Source: Membranipora membranacea
Lineage: Eukaryota > Bryozoa > Gymnolaemata > Cheilostomatida > Membraniporidae
Direction: 5' to 3'
Length of the DNA: 31,445 bases
NCBI GenBank assembly: GCA_914767715.1
Contig: OU612069.1
Span: forward strand, 29,931,579-29,963,023
A program made the position numbers and the translations under genes. Each line of letters opens with the position of its first letter. Positions within the stretch are counted from its first letter, which is position 1. This document shows positions 1-10,129 of this stretch, one piece after another. The notes below the pieces were generated by a model. It was given only the letters and a program-made list of their open reading frames with translations, was not told the origin of the DNA and made no database searches.

Positions 1-2084
1 GAGGAGGAGTAGTCTCCTCCGACACTCAGAGCGATCACAGCTCACACTGTTAGGGGACACTCGAGGAACCACTCAGAGAATCACTCCGGAGTACTCAGAG
101 AATCACTCAGAGAATCACTCACGCTCTCCAGATAACTAACGCTTGGAGGATTATTTAAGTGCTGACTCTTCACTCTTCACTCTTGGTGGTTGTATTGTAG
201 TGAGGTGAAGCAGCAGCAGCAGCAGCAGCAGCAGTGTCAGAGCTAAGTGTGAGCAGCTATGTGTGAGAAGCTATGTGTGAGGAGCCCAGACTTAGGTTCA
301 TGTATATGTACCTTTAGATCTAAATAATAATCAGTCCTCTTCACTCAAATAGGGACTAAATAATAGTAATAATCTGTCACTCAGACTAACATTATAAACT
401 ACTGTCAGCACACACTACACCCTATATACTGTATACGGTCAGTACTCAGGCTATTAGCAGTAAATCAATGAGCCTCAGTGCACTGCTTGTAGTACAGTAT
501 AATATGAGAAGTCACGCTGACCTGCTGTCGCTGACCTGCTGCCTGTTGGTTAGCTGCAGGTTAGCTTGTCATGTAGAATTTTTATTGGTGTGTAAGATCA
601 CCAATATAAGATACTCTACTGCGTATAAATGAAATCTAAATTACTACTGTATAAAATCAATAAACCGCTTTGTCATAGTCATATCTAAGATGTTTTTATC
701 CCATGAGATATTGAGTAATATAGTATTACTGTGTTAGGCTCCTTGTAGTTTATTGATTTGGGGCAAGTTGTCCCACAGGGTATTCTTAATAGAATAGTTA
801 TTGTACCTTTTTTAGCAGGAAGGGGTTTAGAGGAGGGGAGTGTCAGGTCTGAGAGAGAATGTGGTGACGGGCCAAAGGGGGAGAGGATAAAAAGCTGCGT
901 TTACATTAGGCCGTCTCCGTCAGATGGCCACCAACTCAAGACTGAGCAGTCTTTAACCCCAAGTTTGAGCCAGAGTCTGAGACTGGCATGTGTTTACATA
1001 GCACCGGCTTAGCCAATGTCAGTCTCAGAGAAAATAAATGTGAGTGATAGAACAAAGGTCAGGTCAGGTCAGTCAACCGTTTTTGTTATTCACACTACAC
1101 AGTCTCAGCCTCCGTCTTAGTAATTTGTCGGTCAGACTCAAGACTGGGCCAAAAGACAAAGTTTAGATTTCTGTCTTACCTGGTAATTTAGCAAGATCAT
1201 ACAGTAGATTTAATACGAAATCTTGTTGTCTACATAATCAATTTGTATTGTAAGATAATCTGAAGGCAAACATCAGATCAATAATTAACTGGCCTCTAGT
1301 TAAGTGATGTACTTTTAGAATATACTTCAGTAGCTTACATTATTATTATTATCTCCTCCCGCTGACAGACGCTGACAGACGCTGACAGACTAATAATTAC
1401 TCCCTCTCAACACCCCACCTTCACAAACTAACCAGTAATGACTCTACCCCCCCCCCCTCTCCCCGCTGCTTCAATTCTATTCCTAGGGTACCCTTCTGAT
1501 AGCCCACCGTTCTGATTGCCAGCCCTTTTCTTTGCCCCCTCTTCTTCTTGACAGCCCATATTATGTTATGATCTACGATATGCACATCAGTAAATAATAG
1601 TGACTTCAGTTTGACGCCTCCCTGTGTAACATTTCCAGGTTATGTTGAGCCAATATGTATTTTGCATTTCTTGATTTCAATGGTCAGAATAGATTTTATA
1701 AACACTCATATGGAGTTGTTTGCTTAGTTCCGGTGGGAGCACAACTCTAATATACATCTAGAATATTATTTTCCATGTTGCAATGACAGTTTTATACCAG
1801 AACTATCAGCCAGGCAACATAAAGTACCAAATACTCAGGGTTATTTTTCCCATGATTTCAATGATGTTTATGTGTGGCATTTTAAATAGTGCATTATAAT
1901 AACTTCCACCCTAAGGGAGCATTGTTATACCTAACAGGACCCTGAAATTCCTCTGCTAACATCTGTACAAGGATTAGTGTGCAGTAAGTTGATCAGTCTC
2001 GAATTTCACCACGACTTGATATTAAATATTTTGTATTCTTTACTTTGAACACATCAAACATTTCATACCTCACTTTGTTGTGAT
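1..2084. other. gene-poor flank with simple repeats
   Basis: I see no convincing gene here. The stretch holds short degenerate repeats of an ACTCAGAGAATC type at about 60-125, eight CAG units at 211-234, three copies of a 10-base GCTGACAGAC unit at 1361-1390 and a C-run near 1447. A plus-strand AATAAA lies at 658-663. An 84-codon open frame at 758-1012 starts at TTG, has no family resemblance that I can see and is probably chance. Confidence 0.6.
211..234. repeat. (CAG)8 microsatellite
   Basis: Eight uninterrupted CAG triplets. No supported exon covers them, so there is no reason to call a glutamine or serine tract. Confidence 0.95.
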
Positions 2085-2162
2085 AGTATGACATTACTAG
2101 GGCTGCCACATTACTAAGTCGGATCAGCGGCCTTGTACGATAACTGTGATAGTATGAAATTA

Positions 2163-2209
2163 CTAAGTCGGAACATCAAGGTCTTTGTATGATAACTGTG
2201 ATTCTTCTT
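2163..2209 (-). CDS. possible terminal exon (alternative 3' end or separate gene)
   Basis: On the minus strand an acceptor-like TAACAG is followed by an open frame reading EEESQLSYKDLDVPT and a TAG stop. It needs entry in phase 1. Exon C of the proline-rich gene exits in phase 2, so an unseen exon would be required to join them. The 48-base minisatellite begins about 18 bases upstream of this acceptor, as at several proven acceptors in the window. A second, diverged copy of the same tail, including the stop, lies just downstream at about 2110-2155. Weakly supported; it may be non-coding. Confidence 0.25.
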
Positions 2210-2227
2210 CTGTTACATATGGCAATG

Positions 2228-3139
2228 TTATAAACCCGACAAGGTGGACCACAAACACAGAAGGTACGGCTGATCTTATAAACCCGACAAGGTGGACCAC
2301 AAACACAGAAGGTACGGCTGATCTTATAAACCCGACAAGGTGGACCACAAACACAGAAGGTACGGCTGATCTTATAAACCCGACAAGGTGGACCACAAAC
2401 ACAGAAGGGACTGCTGATCTTATAAACCCGACAAGGTGGACCACAAACACAGAAGGGACGTCTGATCTTATAAACCCGACAAGGTGGACCACAAACACAG
2501 AAGGGACGGCTGATCTTATAAACCCGACAAGGTGGACCACAAACACAGAAGGTACGGCTGATCTTATAAACCCGACAAGGTGGACCACAAACACAGAAGG
2601 TACGGTTGATCTTATAAACCCCACAAGGTGGACCACAAACACAGAAGGGACTGCTGATCTTATAAACCCGACAAGGTGGACCACAAACACAGAGGGGACG
2701 CCTGATCTTATAAACCCGACAAGGTGGACCACAAACACAGAAGGGACGGCTGATCTTATAAACCCGACAAGGTGGACCACAAACACAGAAGGGACGGCTG
2801 ATCTTATAAACCCGACAAGGTGGACCACAAACCCAGAAGGTACGGCTGATCTTATAAACCCGACAAGGTGGACCACAAACACAGAAGGGACTGCTGATCT
2901 TACAAACCCGACAAGGTGGACCACAAACACAGAAGGGACTGCTGATCTTATAAACCCGGCAAGGTGGACCACAAACACAGAAGGGACTGCTGATCTTACA
3001 AACCCGACAAGGTGGACCACAAACACAGAAGGGACGTCTGATTTTATAAACTCGACAAGGTGGACCACAAACACAGAAGGTACGGCTGATCTTATAAACC
3101 TGACAAGGTGGACCACAAACACAGAAGGGACGGCTGATT
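2228..3139. repeat. 48-base minisatellite, about 19 copies
   Basis: About nineteen near-identical 48-base units, each holding AACCCGACAAGGTGGACCAC. Variation is mostly at a few positions (GGTACGG, GGGACTG, GGGACGT). Because 48 is a multiple of three, long frames stay open on both strands (339 and 319 codons). The two translations are simple 16-residue repeats, and this openness follows from the period. I treat it as a non-coding minisatellite. A translated plus-strand repeat (INPTRWTTNTEGTADL) cannot be strictly excluded. Confidence 0.9.
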
Positions 3140-3204
3140 ACATACTGAGAGCTCTAACTTCAGCTTTAAGTCCAAAACTAGTCAAATTATCTCCAAGGTA
3201 TTAA

Positions 3205-4320
3205 AGTGTCTAGTATAGAAAAAAACAACTACTGCTCATATCAAAGTTATATCATAGCAATAAACAAAACAACTTAATTTACTCACGCAAGGACATTATC
3301 ATGAAATAACCAATCTCATAGTGCAAAAACTCAGGGTCTAGAGGGGACTAGAGTATGTTATCCCCCCTGTCACAAATTAAAACTAAAATATCCTTGGCTA
3401 GGCTACAATTTTACCAATACTGTTTGTGATAATTTCTGGTGTATGTATGGTAGCCTGCTAACTGTCTTAAGCATTGTAGGTCTAGGCTTACTGTTTTACT
3501 GCTAGTGGATCAGTATTTTAGTGTCAATCTAGCACAGGGGAGATAACATACTCCAAACCCTTGGTTTTTACATCATTAAGTGCGATGATATTAACAGTGG
3601 TTGTTTTTTGCTTTCCCAAACACTTTAAAACTCTCTACTGTACAATTATTCTGAAACTACAACACACTACACATACCTGTATAATTTTAGATTACAAAGT
3701 TAACACATTATGTTAATGAGCTCATCACCTGCTGGTCTCAGTTCAGTGATCCTTATAGCTACTTATAATTATAGTGCTGGCACGATCATCAACTGAATAC
3801 TGAATCGCTGAATACTGAATAGGCTCAATATCGATCTTAGTGTTTTTGAGTAAGAAAAGACAATTAATACCATATACCCAATGATACCCAATCATACCAA
3901 ATGATGTGTCTATGATTATTACTGATAAATGTTATGAGTTTAGTCATAAATGAGAATGCTAGAGACGCGGGGCCAGGGGGGATACCTGATAACCCATTAC
4001 ATCATTAGGCCATCTACAATTAGTTTTTATGGATATACAGCCCTATAATGATCACTTAAAGTTGCTATGTATCATGGACAGTGAATGTTTGTCGCATGAG
4101 GAAATCTGAATAAAAGCCTGATATAATAGAGCAGTGAGTTTGTGTGATGATAAGAGACCTAGATATTAGAGAGAGAGAAGCTCGGAAAGCTCGGTGATGA
4201 TTAATTATCCATAGCCAAATCTTCCTGCTCCTTAGAATACCACGCTAACAATATTCATGTCATGAAAACATAAAATGTTCCTGACTAAGTTCAGACTTAT
4301 ATCTGGTGACAGTTTTAAAC
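3205..4320. other. no gene recognised
   Basis: AT-rich sequence between two minisatellites. On the minus strand a pyrimidine-rich acceptor-like site near 4183 opens a frame of about 30 codons. It has no good donor and no recognisable protein character. Otherwise I see nothing. Confidence 0.5.
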
Positions 4321-4356
4321 CCCAAAGTATTATAGGCTACAGGGCACCATTACATT

Positions 4357-4862
4357 ACCTATAAGGGCGTAGCAGACACATTACATGATATACAGGGAAC
4401 CATTATATTACCTATAAGGGCGTAGCAGACCCATTACATGATATACAGGGCACTATTACATTACCTATAAGGGCTTAGCAGACCCATTACATGATATACA
4501 GGGCACTATTATATTACCTATAAGGGCGTAGCAGACCCATTACATGATATACAGGGAACCATTATATTACCTATAAGGGCGTAGCAGACCCATTACATGA
4601 TATACAGGGCACTATTACCTTGTCTATAAGGGCGTAGCAGACACATCACATGATATACAGGGAACCATTATATTACCTATAAGGGCGTAGCAGACACATC
4701 ACATGATATACAGGGCACTATTACATAAACTATAAGGGCGTAGCGGACCCATTACATGATATACAGGGCACTATTATATTACCTATAAGGGCGTAGCAGA
4801 CACATCACATGATATACAGGGCACTATTACATAAACTATAAGGGCATAGCAGACACATCACA
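4357..4862. repeat. 53-base minisatellite, about 10 copies
   Basis: Units start with ACCTATAAGGGCGTAGCAGA at 4357, 4410 and onward at a 53-base period. Diverged units have ATAAACTATAAGG in place of ATTACCTATAAGG. The array lies just downstream (minus-strand sense) of the candidate last exon of the proline-rich gene, so it may fall in its 3' untranslated or flanking sequence. Confidence 0.9.
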
Positions 4863-4895
4863 TTATTGTACATTAATAGTGAGAGTCTGCTCCGT

Positions 4896-4953
4896 TCAAC
4901 ATCTCTCTATCTCCAGTTTGGCACTTAACAAAACTCTGTCAGTTTGCAATTCT
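4896..4953 (-). CDS. proline-rich gene, candidate last exon D
   Basis: An acceptor with a T-rich tract (TCTTTTAAAACAG) opens, in the required phase 2, the frame ELQTDRVLLSAKLEIERC then TGA. The sequence would form a short amphipathic helix. No canonical AATAAA was found close downstream on this strand. The alternative 3' end at 2163-2209 needs an extra exon. Moderately likely. Confidence 0.45.
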
Positions 4954-7900
4954 CTGTTTTAAAAGATATAATTAAAATATAATATTTAAACCGCAGCTGC
5001 CACAGCTGGGCTTTGCCCAGCATAGCCACCAGTCAAAAATTTGAATAGAGAGTTGTGGCATCAAAACATCTAGCCAGTAGCTTTGAATGGAGTTATATGA
5101 GCTCTCGAAATGTAGGGAGTATCTTCTTCCCGAGCTATCTACCATTATTGATGACAATTGTTGACCAACCAGGTGCTTTTAAAATGTAGTTGAGATCCAA
5201 CATTTTTTTAAGTGTTGGATCTCAGCTAGATTTTACAGGCACCTGATTGGTCAACAACAACATTTGTCATCAATCATGGTAGATGGCTGGGGAAGAAGAT
5301 ACTCCCTAAATTTTGAGAGCTCATACAACTCCATTCAAAGCTACTGGCTAGATGTTTTGATGCCACGACTCTCTATTTAAATTTTTAACTGGTGGCTCTG
5401 CTGGGAAAGGCCCAGCGGTGTCAGCAGTGGTTTAAGTTGACTACACTGTAGAGCTGCTCTCTGTGGTAGGAGACAGGAAAGCTCACCTTGGTTTAGTCGA
5501 GGCTGTAGAAGCTGTAGTAACTGCTGCAGTATTCGTTACCTCGCTGACAACAGGTGAAGGTGTCTTCTGTACAGGGCTGTTATCTGATAATAAGAGAAGA
5601 GACTGAGATATATACAGAGAGATATACACAAGGCGATACGGTATAGCTCTTACAGCAGCTGTTATAGCAGCCCTTATAACAGCTCTTATAACAGCTGATA
5701 CGTCCTTATATCTCTAACTTAGATAGCCTCTAGTAACAGGTGGAGACGATAGCTGCTGTTGTCACACAGTAGATATGTTATATATACAAACCGGGCCGCA
5801 CATAATACTACAGCCTTACTTCTCACATTATAAAGAGCTAGCTCGATTAGGTCACAGAGTAAGGATAAGCAGAGGGGACACTTCAATGATCGTTATAGTG
5901 CCTGCGATTTTTATCCATTAGAGGAAATTCATCAATCTGGCCACCTGCCAATTTCAGAATATATATAAGTTACAGTGGAGTTTTGTCATGCAGACATAGC
6001 CACCTTTGATAGGTCATAATTCATTCTGTATTTATCCTAAAGACTGATTTCTAACTTTTCTGAAATGTCCAATCTTTGAGCTATACACCATATTATTGTC
6101 ATTTTTTGCTAGGATACATAGGCTATGAGTAATCCAGGTTTTTAAAATGAGTTTTATCATATAGATTTACATAGGGCTTAGGTCAATGCACAGACATTTC
6201 CTAATTTTGATGACCAGCCGTCTATCAATTGTCACACGTAAATCTATATGACAAAACTCATTTTAAAAACCTGGATTACTCTTAGCCTATGAATCCTAGC
6301 AAAAAATGACAATAATATGGTGTATAGCTTGAAGCTTGGACATTCCAGCAAAGATGGAAATCAGTCTTTAGGATAAATACAGAATGAATTATGGCCCATC
6401 AAAGGTAGGGATGTCTGCAAGAAAAATGCCATTATAACATATAGAGATAATGAGTTTTTGGCATCCAGCTGTGCACAATTTTCCCCCAGTGAATCAAAAA
6501 CCGCAGGCACTATAACTATCATTGAACTGTCCCCTCTGTATATCCTTACTCTGTGATTAGGTTTATATCCTTATACTCTTGTACCCTTATTACTCTGTTG
6601 ATTATATTATGATATTCAAGCGATGTGAGGATGTGAGGTTCTAATCACCTGTTACCGAATTATAAGGTAAGATATATGGTGTTACATCATATCTATCAGG
6701 CACCTGTCAAGCACTTGTCAGGCCTGAAGACACAGGTACCTTTGTGCCAGATTTCACCCAAAGACTTCAAAATATGGAAAACTATTCCTATTGAGGCAGA
6801 CTTCTTTGGACCTGATATTGAGTCTAGGCTGTAGAAATCTTTCACATTCCCCAAATATTGATAATCCCAGCTATTTGTATAATTCTATACCTGACAGAGT
6901 TACAAGTTTTATCTTGTCACAAAACTGAAAAACCACTAGAATAGAGCGACAGGTACAGAGACGAGCAACAGAGCAGAGCTTACATGACAGTCTGATCAGC
7001 TGAGTATACAGTCAGATTTAACCTACTAGGCCAATCTATCAGACCAGACTTATTGTACCATATAATCACACTTACCGTTACTCTGAGGGCTGCCAACTGT
7101 AGAGGAGGCCTGTGGCGGTCGGGTGGGTCTGCTGGAGGAGGGTGGGGGTGGACGTGATGGTGGGGGCGGTCTCTTAGGCTTCCCTTTAGGTCTGCTGGGA
7201 GGGGCCTGAGCTGGTTCTGTGAGTGGAGCTTGGGCTGATTCTGATAGTATTACTACTTGAGCAGGTTGTGGAGGGTTTGTAGGATCACTGTTATTTGGTG
7301 GAGGGTTTATAGGATCACTGTTATTTGGTGGATGGTTTGTAGGATCACTGTTATTTGGAATGTGTTGGTTGGGAATGGTGATAGCGGCAGGTGTTTCTGA
7401 TGGAATGTTTGGCTCTTCATGATTAGAAGGGCACTTCTCTCCACCATTCTCAGACTTTTCCTCGGTCATATCTTTCTTTCTCCTGGAGCGAGGTACGGGT
7501 CTCGGTGGCGCTACATCATCTCCATCTTCAAACAAAGATACAATATGGCAATCACCAGTGATAGGATTGATAAGGGGTGTGATAAAGGGCGTGATAAGGG
7601 ATGTGATAAGGGGTGTGTTAAGGGGTGTGTTAATGGGTGTGATAAGGGGTATGTTAAGGGGTGTGAATATACCTGATAACTACTCAGTACGGCCATAAAC
7701 GCCTCTACAGCTTGAGCAAATATTTATAGATTTTTATCTCCACAGAACTTTTATCTTGCAGGGCATGACATTAATATATTTTCTTATAATCACTGTATGG
7801 GAAGTTAATCACTGTATAAGCACTTAATCAGACTAAGGGAACAAAAGCTACCTTATCAAACCTACTCATATATGTGCACCAAACCTGCCATAGATTGAAG

Positions 7901-9265
7901 AGTTATAAATATACTAGAATCTGCCGGGGTGACCATGGGGTAATCTCAGGGTTTATCTCCCTTGCAGAAGGCAAAGGAGACAATTGAAATGAGGCATGCG
8001 CAACAAAAAATGAGAGCTTTCATCCAAAAAGATAAGTTGAGATGGGATATGATTTCTAAGCTCACTGCCTCCACTGCAGACTTAGCGCCTACATTTGAGG
8101 GGCAACTTCAAAAATCAAATATTAATTTTTCGAAAAGATTTCAGAGAAATTGACAGCATCTAGGGAATCTATGAGGTTGATATCCGAGTCTGGGGGGCTC
8201 AGACTACCTACCAGGATATAAGACTCTGGATATTATAATATGACGGATTCCAGTAATGCTTATCGATGATGACATGAATCCATTTTATGGAAAGTTTAAT
8301 CTTGGAACTATATCTGTCAATTCTAAACTTTGCAGACAATTAATTTTTTGTAAATCCCCTAATGTGACTCACCTCTGGGCTATCACAGTTTATATATTAT
8401 ACTCACCTTTCAGGTCTGTTCTACTACTCTGATCATTAGCAGACATCTGAGAAGACTGTGAGGACTGGTCGGGAGGTGCTGAGTAGTTGGTAGGTGACAC
8501 CAGTCCCTTAGATGCACTTCTAGGTCTGCTGAGAATAGAGGCTAGCTCAGTGGCGACTTGTCCGTGTACACCATCTTCAGTCACTCTGACAGACTTGGGC
8601 CGTGTTTTACTTATACTTCCTGATTTACTAGGGGCATCTGATAGATTAGAGATGTTATTAGGACTGTGAGTCGGTTTGGTGGCCGGTCTGGTGGGTGGAG
8701 GTAACTTAGGTGGTACAGCTGGGCCCTCCTCACAGGGAGACTCGCCTCCTTCATGTAGCTGTGATGACTCTATGTGAGCTACGCTGGCACCTGAACTTTT
8801 ATGTCCATTTAAGTTATTTTGAGCTTTATTTTGAGCTTTATTCTGACTCTTTGTGACATTATCTGGTCTGTTCTTCTTAATTACAGCATATATATCCTCA
8901 GAGGAGCCAATCAGAGGCAAAGCTGGTGTATCAGAGGAGCCAATCAGAGGGTCCGCTGGTGTATCAGATGAGCCAATCAGAGGGACGGCTGGTGTGTCAG
9001 AGGAGCCAATCAGAGGGTCCGCTGGTGTATTGTTGGAGGGAGTTTTCTTCAAGGATGGTTTAGGTTTAATGATCACAGGTTTTGGTTTGGATGGCAAAGC
9101 AGGTTTAGTAGATATAGGAGGTTTGGCAGATCCATCACTGGGTGATATTATTGTTTTAGGTCTGGGTTTGAGGGCTGGTTTATCCGCCTTCTCCTGAGAC
9201 TGTAGAAGTGAGGCCGGCCTCGCTCTGGCTGTGGGAGCTTTTTTCATTGTGGGAGGATCTTCCAT
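4896..9265 (-). CDS. proline-rich, disordered scaffold-like protein (4 exons)
   Basis: Exons 8407-9265, 7076-7525, 5487-5583 and probably 4896-4953, joined in phases 1, 1 and 2, give about 487 residues. The protein lacks any globular domain I can recognise. It is rich in proline, serine, threonine and lysine, with PxxP clusters near residues 49-70 and around PAVPPKLPPPTRP, and a dense PPPPSRPPPPSSSRP stretch in exon B. Such sequences typically bind SH3, WW or profilin-type domains, so a cytoplasmic scaffold or adaptor tail is the likely role by inference. EDIYAVI (about 123-129) is an ITIM-like tyrosine site. RPRSAS looks like a basophilic kinase or 14-3-3 site. The start has a strong Kozak context (AACAATGG) and an in-frame TAA 18 bases upstream. 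The family is not identified. The minus-strand order follows the membrane protein gene, but that gene has its own stop, so they are separate. Confidence 0.7.
4986..5435. mobile_element. hairpin MITE with TTAA ends
   Basis: A near-perfect inverted repeat with arms of about 210 bases around a centre near 5207. The left end reads TTAAACCGCAGCTG and the reverse complement of the right end reads TTAAACCACTGCTG. TTAA at both outer ends could be the duplicated target, as with piggyBac-type elements, but the termini are not diagnostic. There is no coding capacity; the 61-codon minus frame inside one arm is part of the element. It sits in the last intron of the proline-rich gene about 30 bases from the candidate exon D acceptor. 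Confidence 0.85.
5487..5583 (-). CDS. proline-rich gene, exon C
   Basis: Acceptor TTATTATCAG and donor AGGTGAGC flank 97 bases that continue the frame as NSPVQKTPSPVVSEV followed by a threonine/alanine/serine-rich segment. Entry phase 1 matches exon B and exit is phase 2. Composition fits the rest of the protein. Confidence 0.7.
5853..6554. mobile_element. 702-base hairpin element with 7-8 base target duplication
   Basis: Imperfect long inverted repeat. The ends are CACAGAGTAAGGATA at left and its complement TATCCTTACTCTGTG at right (the final G at 6555 may belong to the element or the duplication). The flanks carry GATTAGGT on both sides (5845-5852 and 6555-6562), a target-site duplication of 7 or 8 bases that points to a hAT-like non-autonomous element. 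Arm similarity runs inward to about 6220. No open frame of note. It is inside the intron between exons B and C of the proline-rich gene. Confidence 0.85.
6563..7075. other. intron remainder, nothing recognised
   Basis: AT-rich intron sequence between the hairpin element and the donor of exon B. I see no repeat, RNA gene or exon-like frame in it. Confidence 0.5.
7076..7525 (-). CDS. proline-rich gene, exon B
   Basis: The acceptor TTTGAAG precedes GATGGAGATG and the donor is GGTAAGTG. Entry phase 1 matches exon A and exit is phase 1. It opens with DGDDVAPPRPVPRSRRKKD, contains three 10-residue NNSDPTNPPP-type units (30-base DNA repeat at about 7262-7350), and ends in a very proline-rich block. 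A purine-rich 12-base tandem array lies about 40 bases upstream of the acceptor. Confidence 0.8.
7568..7666. repeat. 12-base tandem repeat near a splice acceptor
   Basis: About eight degenerate units of GTGATAAGGGGT. On the minus strand, the sense strand of the host gene, the array is pyrimidine-rich and lies about 40 bases upstream of the exon B acceptor. Both strands stay open because 12 is a multiple of three; those frames are not genes. Confidence 0.85.
7968..8153 (+). pseudogene. orphan exon-like fragment inside an intron, plus strand
   Basis: A good plus-strand acceptor (TATCTCCCTTGCAG) opens a 61-codon frame beginning KAKETIEMRHAQQK and ending SKRFQRN before TGA. The sequence is charged and helix-prone with no stop. 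It lies antisense within the intron between exons A and B of the proline-rich gene. I see no other exon to join it to, so it may be a captured exon or part of an old mobile element. Confidence 0.3.
8407..9265 (-). CDS. proline-rich gene, exon A (start codon exon)
   Basis: 286 codons plus one base, ending AAAG before GTGAGT. Residues about 80-122 are four tandem 11-residue units of the type DTPADPLIGSS, encoded by a 33-base DNA repeat at about 8908-9030 that varies between units mainly at one residue (D, V, L). Basic-proline motifs precede it. A run of QNKA repeats and a lysine/proline-poor polar segment follow. The in-frame TAA just upstream makes the ATG at 9265 the likely start. Confidence 0.8.
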
Positions 9266-9358
9266 TGTTTGCTTCTGCTCTTACAAGCAAACAATCAGCA
9301 ATCTCAAGGCGGTGGTAAGAGAGAGTGAGTGAGGAGTGCCAGTAACTCACATTGCCTG
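9266..9358 (-). other. 5' untranslated part of proline-rich gene
   Basis: Upstream of the ATG the sequence runs to an acceptor-like TCATTTGCAG at about 9359 with a T-rich tract. The leader may therefore be spliced from a further upstream non-coding exon that I could not locate. The in-frame TAA shows this part is untranslated. Confidence 0.4.
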
Positions 9359-9359
9359 C

Positions 9360-9885
9360 AAATGATAAAGAGAAACTTTAGTTTAAACAAGTGACGAAGA
9401 CTAGGAACCTTATCTGGTTCACTTTGATGAGCAGTTCCTCTTTAAAAGGCAGTATTATATTTCCCCACTAGGATATCTATCTTAAGGGACTACTCTCCAT
9501 TTCTTATTTATGTATTTTGTGCTGCTGTTCTGGGTGAGTTGTATAATGTGGCAGTACTATTTTGGTGTGATGGCAGACTGAGGTTTAGTAAACTGTAGTA
9601 TGATGATGTCAAGTTCATAGCAATCTAACAAACATTTTATTCACAGCATTAGTTTGATACTAACTAGCAAGAGTAAGAAGAGCCATCATGTTAGTAATCG
9701 GTTCAGCGGTCCCTTGCTTCTTTTGTTATGATACATTGTATTCCCTTCCATTCCCAGCTAATTCACTTTTTTTTTCCGTATTTCAACGGTCTTAGGGCCA
9801 ATCAATACATGGGATAAACATTTAGGATATCTTCCATTGAACTTTCATTTGAATACAGCAACCATTTTGATTCGCAACAGTAGTT
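9360..9885. other. probable promoter region or intergenic, nothing specific
   Basis: AT-rich sequence upstream of the proline-rich gene. I find no clear TATA or initiator arrangement and no gene. Confidence 0.4.
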
Positions 9886-9890
9886 TAAGG

Positions 9891-9975
9891 CGGCGTAGAT
9901 GACGCGCTTAGGAACAAGACTTGCGGGAGGCCCGGGTTCAAGTCCCCGCTGCGGCAGAGCTTTTTTGATGGTTTT
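9891..9975 (+). mobile_element. tRNA-like head of a SINE-type element
   Basis: The sequence contains a good Pol III B box (GGTTCAAGTCC at 9937-9947) in a T-arm-like context in which CGGG pairs with CCCG. An A-box-like TAGATGACGCG lies about 40 bases upstream and T-runs follow at 9961 and 9971. The acceptor stem does not pair, so it is not a functional tRNA. A tRNA-derived SINE head is the best reading. The body downstream to about 10130 has no recognisable tail or target duplication. Confidence 0.4.
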
Positions 9976-10129
9976 TTTCCATCATGGAAATCATAGGCAT
10001 TCATCATCATTTGACATGGGGATGGACCACCCATTCGAAGCATGGGACCATAGTGAAGATAACTACATTGGGTTGACACATGGTTTATTCATTGTTGAAT
10101 ACTTATTTGGGGTTTAGCAGTCTCGGAAC

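Noticed and set aside
1-60. Minus-strand exon running off the window edge
   Set aside because: An acceptor-like CCCCTAACAG and an open 50-base frame exist, but that is too short to judge and the sequence is a GGAGGAG/CTCCTCC palindrome.
2163-3204. Long open frames of 339 and 319 codons on opposite strands
   Set aside because: They result from a 48-base repeat without stops. Both strands are open to the same extent, so openness is not evidence of coding.
4130-4185. Extra exon of the proline-rich gene after a polypyrimidine acceptor
   Set aside because: The frame is open for about 30 codons but has no donor and its composition does not fit the proline-rich protein.
9891-9957. Functional tRNA gene
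   Set aside because: The B box is good but the acceptor stem does not pair and no normal anticodon arm can be drawn.
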